NCBI GenBank assembly: GCA_964545545.1
Contig: CAZJGK010000029.1
Location: 1-33,962, forward strand
From: JAHJTW01 sp964545545
GTDB lineage: Bacteria > Krumholzibacteriota > Krumholzibacteriia > LZORAL124-64-63
Direction: 5' to 3'
DNA: 33,962 bases
Position numbers and translations under genes: made by a program. Shown piece after piece: positions 8,623-16,202 of this stretch (positions within the stretch are counted from its first letter, which is position 1; each line of letters opens with the position of its first letter). The notes below the pieces were generated by a model, which was not told the DNA's origin, searched no databases, and saw only the letters and a program-made list of their open reading frames with translations.

Positions 8623-9656
8623 GCCTCGGCGCCTTCGGCTCCCGGGTCGCGGGTGTCGTTTCCGGGTTCCGGGGAACCGTTCAAGAGATCCTGGAGATCC
8701 CCGCGGGTCAACCAGTTGTCGTTGGTGTCGGAGCGGTAGGTGAATCCCTCAGGCATCAGGGTGCCGCCGGGCAGAATATGGGTCTGCGGGCGATCCAGAA
8801 AGCTCAGGGGGTACACCACATAGTGGTCGCCGTAGTCGAAGGTGGAACGGGCTTCGTCTTCGGTGAGCATCGACTCGTGCAGCTTCTCGCCGGGACGGAT
8901 TCCTGTTTCGGTGAGTTGGGCGCGGGGGTGGATGGCGCGCGCGATGTCGACCACCTTGCAGGAGGGAATCTTGGCGATGAACACTTCGCCGCCGCGCCCG
9001 ATTTTCAGGGCCTTGAAGACCAGGTCCACGCCCTGGTCCACGCTGATCCAGAAACGGGTCATGCGTTTGTCGGTGATGGGGAGCTCCGTGGCTTCCTGGT
9101 CGCGAAGATCGCGGAAGTAGGGAATGACCGAGCCGCGGCTGCCCATGACGTTGCCGTACCGCACCAGCACGAAGGCCGGACCGCTTTCGGTGGCGTAAGC
9201 GTGGGCGGCGCGGAACAGTTTATCGCTGACCAGCTTGGTTGCGCCGTAGAGATTCACCGGGTTGACGGCCTTGTCCGTGGACAGGGAGACCACCTTCTGG
9301 ACCCCGCGGTCGATGGCCGCATCGATGATGTTCTTGGCGCCCATGATGTTGGTGTTGACCGCTTCGATGGGGTTGTACTCCATCAGGTTGACATGCTTCA
9401 GGGCGGCGGCGTGAATCACATAGTCGACGCCGACGAAGGCGCGGTACAGGCGATCACGGTCGCGCACATCGCCGATAAAAAAGCGCAGGCGATCCCGGTG
9501 GGCGCTGAAATGCTTGTCCATCTCGTACTGCTTGTATTCATCCCGCGAATAGACGATGACTTTTTTGCAGTCCGTCTGCAGGAAACGGCGCACCAGACTC
9601 TGGCCCAAGGAACCGGTGCCGCCGGTGATCAGGATGGTTTTTTCGCTGAAGTTCAA
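8619..9656 (-). CDS. pseB: UDP-N-acetylglucosamine 4,6-dehydratase, inverting (PseB-like)
   Basis: 345 aa short-chain dehydrogenase/reductase and first gene of the minus operon. It has the NAD(P)-binding GGTGSLG (12-18), the PseB/FlaA1 active-site segment STDKAVNPVNLYGATK (D128, K129, Y137, K141), TRFWISVDQGV and a PGEKLHE tail motif. In this family the enzyme dehydrates and C5-epimerises UDP-GlcNAc as the first step of pseudaminic acid synthesis. The last ~20 residues are a hydrophilic extension beyond the conserved core. The start codon is TTG at 9656, preceded by GGCAGG; I see no in-frame ATG upstream. A 7-codon frame ends across this TTG in a TTGA overlap, which may matter for its translation. 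Confidence 0.9.
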   Translation of the reverse strand: MNFSEKTILITGGTGSLGQSLVRRFLQTDCKKVIVYSRDEYKQYEMDKHFSAHRDRLRFFIGDVRDRDRLYRAFVGVDYVIHAAALKHVNLMEYNPIEAVNTNIMGAKNIIDAAIDRGVQKVVSLSTDKAVNPVNLYGATKLVSDKLFRAAHAYATESGPAFVLVRYGNVMGSRGSVIPYFRDLRDQEATELPITDKRMTRFWISVDQGVDLVFKALKIGRGGEVFIAKIPSCKVVDIARAIHPRAQLTETGIRPGEKLHESMLTEDEARSTFDYGDHYVVYPLSFLDRPQTHILPGGTLMPEGFTYRSDTNDNWLTRGDLQDLLNGSPEPGNDTRDPGAEGAEA

Positions 9657-9727
9657 ACTGGCCTGCCTTTTTTCATGGTTCGGTCATGACAGTAGCATTA
9701 GAATACCCCAAAAGAAAGCGGGTTGGG
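9657..9727. promoter_or_regulatory. Divergent promoter region of the two nonulosonate operons
   Basis: About 30-70 bp lie between the two divergent starts, depending on which spsF start is used. The segment is locally AT-rich, with a T6 run and TAGAAT at 9699-9704 as a possible plus-strand -10. No convincing -35 box is visible. If that -10 is real, the plus transcript begins beyond the ATG at 9686 and the downstream TTG at 9728 would be the true start. Confidence 0.35.
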
Positions 9728-10474
9728 TTGAAAAAGGCATCCTTTGGCACCGAAGCCGTGGCCATTGTCCAATCCCGGATGGGTTCGCGACGCCTGCCGG
9801 GCAAAATGCTGATGGATCTGGGCGGCAAGCCCCTGTTGTGGCATATCCTGCAGCGCGCCGGGGCCATCGGCAGGGCTTGCCCCGTCGTGCTGGCCATTCC
9901 GGATACGAAGCAGGATGATGCCCTGGCTCAGGTGGCGGAAAACCTGGAAGTTCCCGTGGTCCGCGGCCCCGGGGAAGATGTGCTGGGGCGTTTCCTGCTG
10001 GCGCTCAAGAAGTATCCGGCGCCCTGGGTGGTGCGGATTTGCGGGGATTCACCCCTGCTGGGGGTGAAGCATCTTGCCCGGTGTCTGGAGCTTGCGCGCA
10101 CCGCAGAAGCCGATGTGGTCAAGTTCCGCACCGACGCCGGCACCCTGTTGCAGGGCGGGGAAGTGGTTTCGCGCCGGGCCCTGGAGTTCAGCCGGAAAAT
10201 GGCGCCCGCGGATCCCTTGAGCGCCGAACACGTCACCGCCTGGGTGCTGCGCCATGCGGAAGAATATCCGCAGGATCTCAAGACCGTCCATGTGGATCCG
10301 GACCCCGACCTGGTCCTGGACTTCAAGCTGTCCATCGATACCGAGGCTGACCTGGCGCGCCTGCGGCGTCTTTACGCGGCCCTGTGGGACGGGCGGGAAA
10401 TCATCGATCTGCATCGGGTGGCGGCGTGGCTGCGGGGTTCTGCGGGGAATGATTGGCCGAAAGGAAGCTCATGA
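9686..10474 (+). CDS. SpsF-type cytidylyltransferase (acylneuraminate cytidylyltransferase-like)
   Basis: 262 aa from the ATG at 9686. The nucleotidyltransferase signature AIVQSRMGSRRLPGK begins at residue 25, whereas related proteins usually reach it within about five residues, so TTG at 9728 is a credible alternative start; neither start has a clear ribosome site. The family (SpsF, related to CMP-NeuAc synthetases) activates a nonulosonic acid with CTP before transfer. ICGDSPLL and LDFKLSIDTEADL also fit a SpsF/KdsB-like fold. Pairing with the SpsE-SpsG fusion across the divergent promoter recalls the spsE-F-G set of Bacillus. The stop overlaps the next start as ATGA. Confidence 0.82.
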   Translation: MTVALEYPKRKRVGLKKASFGTEAVAIVQSRMGSRRLPGKMLMDLGGKPLLWHILQRAGAIGRACPVVLAIPDTKQDDALAQVAENLEVPVVRGPGEDVLGRFLLALKKYPAPWVVRICGDSPLLGVKHLARCLELARTAEADVVKFRTDAGTLLQGGEVVSRRALEFSRKMAPADPLSAEHVTAWVLRHAEEYPQDLKTVHVDPDPDLVLDFKLSIDTEADLARLRRLYAALWDGREIIDLHRVAAWLRGSAGNDWPKGSS

Positions 10475-11610
10475 CCGATGCGCAGATGTTCTATTGCCGA
10501 CGGTGTTTGAGTCCCAGCACCAAACCGGGCATCCGCTTCGACGACCACGGAGTGTGCACCGCCTGCGTTTATCACCAGGAGAGTGAAAACCAGGTAATCG
10601 ACTGGGACGCACGGCAAAAGGAATTGCAGCAGATCGTGGCCTGGGCCAAAGCGGAAAACCGGGGTCTGTGGGATTGCTGCATCGGAGTCAGCGGCGGCAA
10701 GGACAGCCACTTTCAGGCTCTGTACGCCAAGGAAGAGCTGGGCCTGCACTGCCTGCTGGTCAACTGCGCGCCCGAGGGAATCACGGACGTGGGGCGCGCC
10801 AACCTGGAGAATCTCGTCCAGCAGGGTTTCGACCTGGTCTCGTTCCGCCCCAATCCCCATGTGATGAAAGCCGTGACCCGCCGCGCCCTGTTCGAGTTCG
10901 GCAACCCGGTCAAACCTTCGGAGTATCCCCTGTTCGCGGTGACGTTCCAGTTCGCGCTGAAATATCGCATCCCCCTGGTGATCCAGGGTGAGAATCCGGG
11001 TTTGACCCTGGGCAGCACAGGGGATACCGGCACCGGCGGCGACGCCACGGCCATCGCCCTGGGCAACACCCTGCAGGGAGGCAAGGCGAGCGACTGGGTG
11101 GGCGACGGCATCGCCGCCCGGGATCTGCTGCTTTACCAGTTCCCCGATCCGGCCGCGCTGGCCGCCGCCGATGTGCGGTCCATTTTTCTGCAGTACTACT
11201 ACAAGGACTGGTCACCGGAACACAACACGGCTTTCGCCGTGGCCCGGGGACTGCAGGGCCGCCCGGAATTGCCCTACCGCCTGAACCGTTACGCCTCGGT
11301 GGACGGGGATATCCAGCTGGTCAACCCGGTGCTGAAGTACCACAAGTTCGGGTATTCCAACCTGACCGACGCGGTGAACCACCGTATCCGGCAGGGGTCC
11401 ATGACCCGGGACGAGGCCGCGGCCCTGGTCGAGAAGTGGGACCACTACTGCGACGAGAAATATATCCGAGAGTTCTGCGCCTGGGTGGGGATCACCATGG
11501 ACCAGTGGCGGGAGCAGGTGGATCGCTGGACCAACCGGGACCTGTTCGCCCGGCAGCCGGACGGAACCTGGCGACCTCGCTTCAAGGTGGGGGTGGGTCT
11601 TGTCGCGTGA
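10471..11610 (+). CDS. pseA: N-acetyl sugar amidotransferase, PseA/WbpG-like
   Basis: 379 aa. I start it at the ATG at 10471, which follows AAGGAAG and overlaps the spsF stop; a TTG at 10453 would add six residues. The N-terminus carries YCRRC...GVCTAC, the four-cysteine arrangement typical of this family, followed by the PP-loop GVSGGKDS that binds ATP. Family members convert an acetamido group on a bacillosamine-, Pse- or LPS-type sugar into an acetamidino group. Some (WbpG) need HisH/HisF-like partners to supply ammonia, and none is visible here. The location makes amidination of the nonulosonic acid, as for Campylobacter Pse5Ac7Am, the best guess. Confidence 0.85.
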   Translation: MTDAQMFYCRRCLSPSTKPGIRFDDHGVCTACVYHQESENQVIDWDARQKELQQIVAWAKAENRGLWDCCIGVSGGKDSHFQALYAKEELGLHCLLVNCAPEGITDVGRANLENLVQQGFDLVSFRPNPHVMKAVTRRALFEFGNPVKPSEYPLFAVTFQFALKYRIPLVIQGENPGLTLGSTGDTGTGGDATAIALGNTLQGGKASDWVGDGIAARDLLLYQFPDPAALAAADVRSIFLQYYYKDWSPEHNTAFAVARGLQGRPELPYRLNRYASVDGDIQLVNPVLKYHKFGYSNLTDAVNHRIRQGSMTRDEAAALVEKWDHYCDEKYIREFCAWVGITMDQWREQVDRWTNRDLFARQPDGTWRPRFKVGVGLVA

Positions 11611-12661
11611 ACGGGACCACCCCGAAGGCCTGGCGGAGGAAGCCGAAATCCGGCCGCCCGAGTTCAAACGGGAGTTGGCGGTTTATCTGGCCCGGGATCG
11701 CGAACGCTGGCTGCGGGGGCGCGGTCACTGGGTGTCCGTGCCGTGTCCGGCGTGCGGACAGAAGGACCCGGACCGGCGCTTCAGCGTGAGGGATTATCCT
11801 TTTGCCGCGTGCGCCGCGTGCGGGACCGTGTACCAGGATCCCCGTCCCACCGCGCAGCAGCTGGCCGACTACTACGCCAACGCCGAGAGCTACCGCTACT
11901 GGGCCGAAACCATCTTTCCCGCCACCGCCGAACAACGCCGCCGGATCATCGCCGGACCTCTGGCCGAGCGTTTGGCGGGCGTGATGGCGCAGCAGGGTCT
12001 GGCCGACGGTTTGCTGGTCGAGATCGGCGCCGGGGCCGGTCTGTTCCTGGAGGAGGCCCGTGCGCGGAACCTTTGTGAACGGTATCTGGCGGTGGAACCG
12101 GCGCCCGATTTGGCCGCCGTGCTGCAGGCCAAGGGCTTTGCCGTGCGCCGCACCATGGCCGCAGGAGCGGGACTGGTCGCCAAGGAAGCGACGGTCGTGT
12201 GCGCCTTCGAGGTCATCGAGCATGTGTTTTCTCCCCGGCTGTTTCTGACGGATATCGCGGCAGCCCTGAAGACCGGCGGTCTGGTCGCGCTCAGCTGCCC
12301 CAACATCCGTGGCTTCGATTTCCAGGTTCTGGGCTATGACCGGGCGGAGAATTTCGGGCTGGAGCACATCAACATGTTCCATCCCGAATCGCTGCATGGC
12401 TTGCTGAAACAATGCGGTTTTGCGGTTGTGGAGACCGCCACTCCCGGCCGTCTGGACGCCGACCTGGTGCGCCGACAGATCCTGGATGGTCGCCTGGATG
12501 TTGCCCAGCGCCCCTTCCTGCGCCGGGTCCTGGTCGATGATTGGGAACGTCTGGGCGGTCCTTTCCAGGAGTTCTTGCGCACGGCGGGTATGTCGTCGAA
12601 TTTGGTGGTGATGGCAAGGAAGACCGTCGGCGCGGCAACCGGAGCGCGGGTCGAGGATTGA
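11600..12661 (+). CDS. Class I SAM methyltransferase with N-terminal zinc ribbon
   Basis: 353 aa from TTG at 11600, overlapping the amidotransferase gene by 11 bp behind a G-rich leader. Residues ~40-80 hold paired cysteines (PCPACG and ACAACGTVYQDPRPT), a zinc-ribbon preamble common in surface-glycan methyltransferases. A Rossmann domain follows with motif I LLVEIGAGAGLF and CAFEVIEHVF at the acidic position, then LSCPNIRGFD. It probably methylates a sugar or lipid-linked glycan made by the locus. The exact substrate is unknown. Confidence 0.8.
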   Translation: MSRERDHPEGLAEEAEIRPPEFKRELAVYLARDRERWLRGRGHWVSVPCPACGQKDPDRRFSVRDYPFAACAACGTVYQDPRPTAQQLADYYANAESYRYWAETIFPATAEQRRRIIAGPLAERLAGVMAQQGLADGLLVEIGAGAGLFLEEARARNLCERYLAVEPAPDLAAVLQAKGFAVRRTMAAGAGLVAKEATVVCAFEVIEHVFSPRLFLTDIAAALKTGGLVALSCPNIRGFDFQVLGYDRAENFGLEHINMFHPESLHGLLKQCGFAVVETATPGRLDADLVRRQILDGRLDVAQRPFLRRVLVDDWERLGGPFQEFLRTAGMSSNLVVMARKTVGAATGARVED

Positions 12662-12685
12662 TTCCCAACCTTTCGAGGAGGCGGC

Positions 12686-13174
12686 ATGAACGCGGTAGTT
12701 TTTCTCATCATCGGATTGGTTCTGGGTATGGCCCTGACCGTCAGCCTGGTGATCACGGTCATGCGCACGAAGATGGTGGTGTCCCGGCGCAGCCGGCGGT
12801 CTTTTGAAGACACCTGCCAGACCATCGAGAAAGTGGTGACCGAGGCCCAGGGGTGGGGCTTTCCTATCGACAACTGGGATTTCTACCAGGCCTTGGCCGA
12901 CAAGAACCTTCCTCCCAAGGGCTTGGTGAAGCTCAAGGTCTTTTTTGTCTGCAATCCCGTCCTGGGCAGCAGGATGCTCGGTGACACCCCCTCGTTGGTG
13001 GGCATGATGCCCTGCAGCTGGGCCGTTTATGAGATGGAGGATGGTTCTGTCCACCTCTCCAAGATGAATGTGGGGATGATGAGCATGATGTTTTCCGGGG
13101 TGCCCGGAGCCAGCATGAAAGAAGTCGGACGAGCCGATGAAATCTTCCTGGCCGAGGTGCTCGGCAAGCATTGA
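12686..13174 (+). CDS. Membrane-anchored DUF302-family protein
   Basis: 162 aa with a good GAGGAGG ribosome site seven bases before the ATG. Residues ~4-26 form one transmembrane helix followed by basic residues (RTKMVVSRRSRRS), so the rest may face the cytoplasm. The remainder resembles the DUF302/TT1751-like fold: FEDTCQTIEKVVTEAQGWGFPI, then KVFFVCNP and a PCSWAVYE segment. The function of DUF302 is not established. It lies 24 bp behind the methyltransferase gene and could be the last member of that operon, although nothing in it suggests sugar chemistry. Confidence 0.7.
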   Translation: MNAVVFLIIGLVLGMALTVSLVITVMRTKMVVSRRSRRSFEDTCQTIEKVVTEAQGWGFPIDNWDFYQALADKNLPPKGLVKLKVFFVCNPVLGSRMLGDTPSLVGMMPCSWAVYEMEDGSVHLSKMNVGMMSMMFSGVPGASMKEVGRADEIFLAEVLGKH

Positions 13175-13223
13175 GCCGCCCTGGTAGTCCTGATTCATGG
13201 CCACCGCTATCGATGTCGGTTAG

Positions 13224-13508
13224 TTAGACTGCGGATCCAACTTCCGACGCCATCTTGTTGTCCAAGTTCCGTTTACGCAATCGCGCCCCGACGTACTGGC
13301 CGCCGAAGTAGGCCAGGATCATGGGGGGGTAGGTGTACCAGGCAAATCCGATGTTTGATTTGAGCCGCATGAGGACGACCAGAGGAATCGCGGCGTGGAC
13401 GGTCACAAACCACATGGGAGAGAACTTGCGCACACCGGCGCGCCAGTACCCCGTGGGCAGGTTGATCAGGAAAGTGGCGAGAAGGACGGCGGTAAGGCGC
13501 CAAATCAT
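13224..13508 (-). CDS. Small membrane protein of unknown function
   Basis: 94 aa with a GGGAG ribosome site upstream of the ATG. Three hydrophobic stretches are visible (about 4-20, 32-48 and 55-74), followed by a charged tail (RLRKRNLDNK). The sequence FSPMWFVTVHAAIPLVVLMR recalls small uncharacterised inner-membrane proteins, but I cannot name a family. It faces the DUF302 gene tail to tail with a 49-bp gap and appears to have its own promoter upstream. Confidence 0.65.
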   Translation of the reverse strand: MIWRLTAVLLATFLINLPTGYWRAGVRKFSPMWFVTVHAAIPLVVLMRLKSNIGFAWYTYPPMILAYFGGQYVGARLRKRNLDNKMASEVGSAV

Positions 13509-13565
13509 TGATGTGACTCCCTGACGGTGAAAAATGGATGGATGACAATGACAACAAAGTTAATG

Positions 13566-13594
13566 ATGTATTCTGCCTTTGGCCAACGTGTCAA
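13566..13594 (-). promoter_or_regulatory. Possible sigma70-type promoter for the small membrane protein
   Basis: On the minus strand a perfect TTGACA (13594-13589) is followed after 17-18 bases by a weak ATACAT/TACATC -10, about 60 bases upstream of the ATG at 13508. The surrounding 13509-13731 stretch is AT-richer than the genes and holds no convincing gene. Confidence 0.4.
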
Positions 13595-13731
13595 TCGAAA
13601 TGCAGGAGGGATTTTGACGCCACTCGGAGGCAAAACCAGGCTTTGGTGGACGATGCGGTTCGGCCCGGGAGCCCGGTACGGGGCGCTGTTGCCGTTCAGC
13701 CGGGCGCTGGAAAGCGAAGCCGGCCATCGGC

Positions 13732-14571
13732 TCAGCGGGACTCCAGCAACTTCACCAGAGTGCGCAGGGCCGCCGCGGTGCGAGTGCCGTACCACGACAA
13801 CAGTTTGCCGTCCAGAAGGATCGCGCGCCGCCGATCGGGCACGACCCCGGCGGCGGCCAGGGACCAGGCGTCATGGTGGGAAAACCGGAAAGGTTCGTCC
13901 GGAAGCAGAACCATATCCAACTCCAGAACGGCCAGCTCTTCCATGGTGATGGTGAAATAATCCGGGCGATCAGCCAGCGCATTTTCCAGGCCCAGTTCCT
14001 GGACGACGGCGTTGATGAAGGTTTCGCCGCCGACGGCCATCCAAGGATTTTTCCAGATCAGGACCGCCGTGCGCCGCCGGTGGCGCGCAGCGTCCCGGTG
14101 GCGTCGGAATTGGCCGCAGGCCAACCTGGAGGCGGTCAAATCGGCCATGGCCCGCCCGGCCTGTGGCCCGGTTTCCAGCAGGAGGCCGAGGCTGTGGAAA
14201 AGGTCGCTCACATCGTCCAGGTTGCGGGGCATGACGGCGAAAACAGGGATTCCTGCCGTTTCGAGGGCTGCGATGTGCTCCGGTTTGTTTTCCTCCAGGC
14301 AGGCCAGCGCCAGGTCGGGCCGCAGCTTCTGCAGAGCCTGAAGATCGGGATTCTTGGTGCCGCCGCAGGCGGGAACGGCCGCCAGTTCGGCCCTGGGTTC
14401 GACGCAGTAGATGGTCCGGCCGACCAGGTGATGTCCTGCGCCCAGCCGGACCACGGTTTCGGTCAGGCTGGGTACGAGGGAAATCACACGTCGGTAGGGG
14501 CGTCGGGGTATCCGGCGACCGCGGGCGTCGGTCAGCGTGGCGATTGCGCGATCCATCATAAAGCTCATCAT
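13732..14571 (-). CDS. BtuF-like helical-backbone metal/cobalamin binding protein lacking a signal peptide
   Basis: 279 aa. RRVISLVPSLTETVVRLGAG near residue 27, PDLQALQKLRPDLALA and AVLELDMVLLPDEPFRF are typical of periplasmic binding proteins of the BtuF/FhuD class, which bind cobalamin or ferric siderophores through two lobes joined by a rigid helix. The N-terminus is arginine-rich with no hydrophobic signal or lipobox, so it is probably cytoplasmic. No ABC permease or ATPase gene is adjacent. Signal-less members of this family are common in bacteria and mostly uncharacterised. The start at 14571 has a weak AAGGGT; the next in-frame ATG is at 14556. Confidence 0.75.
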   Translation of the reverse strand: MMSFMMDRAIATLTDARGRRIPRRPYRRVISLVPSLTETVVRLGAGHHLVGRTIYCVEPRAELAAVPACGGTKNPDLQALQKLRPDLALACLEENKPEHIAALETAGIPVFAVMPRNLDDVSDLFHSLGLLLETGPQAGRAMADLTASRLACGQFRRHRDAARHRRRTAVLIWKNPWMAVGGETFINAVVQELGLENALADRPDYFTITMEELAVLELDMVLLPDEPFRFSHHDAWSLAAAGVVPDRRRAILLDGKLLSWYGTRTAAALRTLVKLLESR

Positions 14572-14672
14572 ACCCTTGTCATGGCGATTGCGCGAGGGGA
14601 TGATGACGGAAGTCGTGGCCGTCCTGCGGAAGCGATAGTACCTTCACTGAATATCCGGCGGAAAGGGAACCC

Positions 14673-15194
14673 ATGAACTGGACCGAACTGATCAGCGCAG
14701 AAATGAACAGCAGCTACAAGGCCGCCGACGGCTTGCTGGCCATGATCAATGACGATGAACTGGGTTGGAAGCCCGCCACGGGCCATAACTGGATGACCGT
14801 GGGTCAGTTGCTGTTGCATCTGGTCACCTCCTGCGGACTGTGCATGCAGGGTTTCGTCACCGGGAATTGGGCGCCCCCGGCCGAATTGGGCTATCCCGAG
14901 GACATGGAGGGCATGTTGCCGGCGGAGAAATTGCCGTCGGCCCGCGGGGTAGCCTGGGCCCGGGAGTACCTGGAGCAGGACCGTCTGACCGGCTTGAAGG
15001 CCCTGGAAACCGCGGGGGAGGAGAAACTGGGAGGTTTCTCCTTGGCCGCGCCCTGGGAACCCGGCGTCGAGCGGCTGCTGGGACACCACTGTCTGCAGAT
15101 GGTGACGCACCTGAATGTCCACAAGGCCCAGCTGTTCTACTACTTGAAACTCATGGGCCGCGATGTGAACACCCTGAACCTGTGGGGCGTGTAA
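14673..15194 (+). CDS. DinB-family (four-helix bundle, metal-binding) protein
   Basis: 173 aa with an AAAGGGAA ribosome site. It shows the DinB/YfiT three-histidine pattern: H49 in the helix QLLLHLVTS, and H146 and H150 in MVTHLNVHKAQ. Characterised relatives are metal-dependent thiol S-transferases (bacillithiol or mycothiol) or isomerases. The OvoA encoded 2.2 kb downstream also carries a DinB-like domain and makes a low-molecular-weight thiol, so a role as a thiol transferase is possible but unproven. It diverges from the BtuF-like gene across a 101-bp gap. Confidence 0.78.
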   Translation: MNWTELISAEMNSSYKAADGLLAMINDDELGWKPATGHNWMTVGQLLLHLVTSCGLCMQGFVTGNWAPPAELGYPEDMEGMLPAEKLPSARGVAWAREYLEQDRLTGLKALETAGEEKLGGFSLAAPWEPGVERLLGHHCLQMVTHLNVHKAQLFYYLKLMGRDVNTLNLWGV

Positions 15195-15269
15195 GATCGG
15201 GCGGACCCCGTGTTTTCCCTCATTGTGGGGAGCGCGGACATTGGGTAATCTTGCCTGAAGGAGGGACTT

Positions 15270-16202
15270 TTGGCTGCAACGGACACCGGACCACTGTTCA
15301 TCGTCGGCCCCAGCCGCAGCGGCAGCACCATCATGATGGAGGCCATCGCGCTGCATGAGGATCTGGCCTGGTTTTCCCAGTACAACAGCCGATTCCCCAC
15401 CTGGAACTGGGTTTCCCTGGTCCATCGGGTTTACGATCTGCCCGGCTGCGGCAAGCTGGGACGGGGTGAAAAGAAGCAGTTCAAGCAGGGCCGGGGATTC
15501 CTGAAGAAATTCCTGCCCAAGCCCGGCGAGTGTTTTCGCAAGTGGAACCACCTGTGGGGATTCGATTTCGATGCCCACTACCGTTTTTTCACCGACGCGC
15601 CCGACGAGCGTGCCGAACGTGTGCGCCGGGGTGTGCAGGCGGCCATGAGGTGGCAGGACAAACCCCGCTTCGTGGAAAAACTCACCGGCCCCGGCTTCGT
15701 GCAGTATCTGGCCAGTGTATTTCCCGACGCCCACTTCGTGCGCCTGGACCGCGAGTCCTATCCCCTGGTGCTGTCCGGCTCGAAATATTTCGCCGACCAG
15801 CGCACCGATGGCCAGATGCGCACCCCCCCCTGGAAGTCGGGGGTGATCGCCCATTACGAGGATTTTTGGAAGCGGTACGATTACGATCTGATGGCCGGAG
15901 CCTCCTACATGGTGCGCCTGGGCCGGGAGGTCTGGCAGCACGACAAGGCCCGGCTGGATCCCGACCGTTATACGGAGGTTTCCTATGAGGATTTCATGGC
16001 TGAGCCTGTGGCCACGGTGGAGAATATCCTGGCGGCCTGCGGCCTGCACCCTTCGACGCGGGTGGCCGCGTATGTGGGCGAGCCGGGTCGGTACCGCAAC
16101 ATGAATTTCAAGGCCCTGGAAAAGCTGAGCGAGGCCCAGCGCGCCGTGATCGACGAGGTCATGGCCCTGCCCAGGCAAGACCTGTTTCCCGATTGGACGT
16201 GA
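15270..16202 (+). CDS. Sulfotransferase family protein
   Basis: 310 aa starting at TTG 15270 behind AAGGAGGGA. The N-terminal GPSRSGSTIMMEAI is the PAPS 5'-phosphosulfate loop, and VRLDRESYPLVLSG fits the 3'-phosphate-binding segment. Family members move sulfate from PAPS to a sugar or other hydroxyl or amine group. There is no membrane helix, so it should be cytosolic. The stop forms a TGATG overlap with the glycosyltransferase start, suggesting the two act on the same glycan. The acceptor is unknown. Confidence 0.8.
   Translation: MAATDTGPLFIVGPSRSGSTIMMEAIALHEDLAWFSQYNSRFPTWNWVSLVHRVYDLPGCGKLGRGEKKQFKQGRGFLKKFLPKPGECFRKWNHLWGFDFDAHYRFFTDAPDERAERVRRGVQAAMRWQDKPRFVEKLTGPGFVQYLASVFPDAHFVRLDRESYPLVLSGSKYFADQRTDGQMRTPPWKSGVIAHYEDFWKRYDYDLMAGASYMVRLGREVWQHDKARLDPDRYTEVSYEDFMAEPVATVENILAACGLHPSTRVAAYVGEPGRYRNMNFKALEKLSEAQRAVIDEVMALPRQDLFPDWT

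Noticed and set aside
13505..13795. Open frame across the gap between the small membrane protein and the BtuF-like gene
   Set aside because: It overlaps the 3' end of the BtuF-like gene in another frame, has no ribosome site and no recognisable features.
15195..15269. Possible terminator after the DinB gene (CCCC ... GGGG pairing)
   Set aside because: Only a 4-bp stem with a long loop and no T-run; not a convincing terminator.
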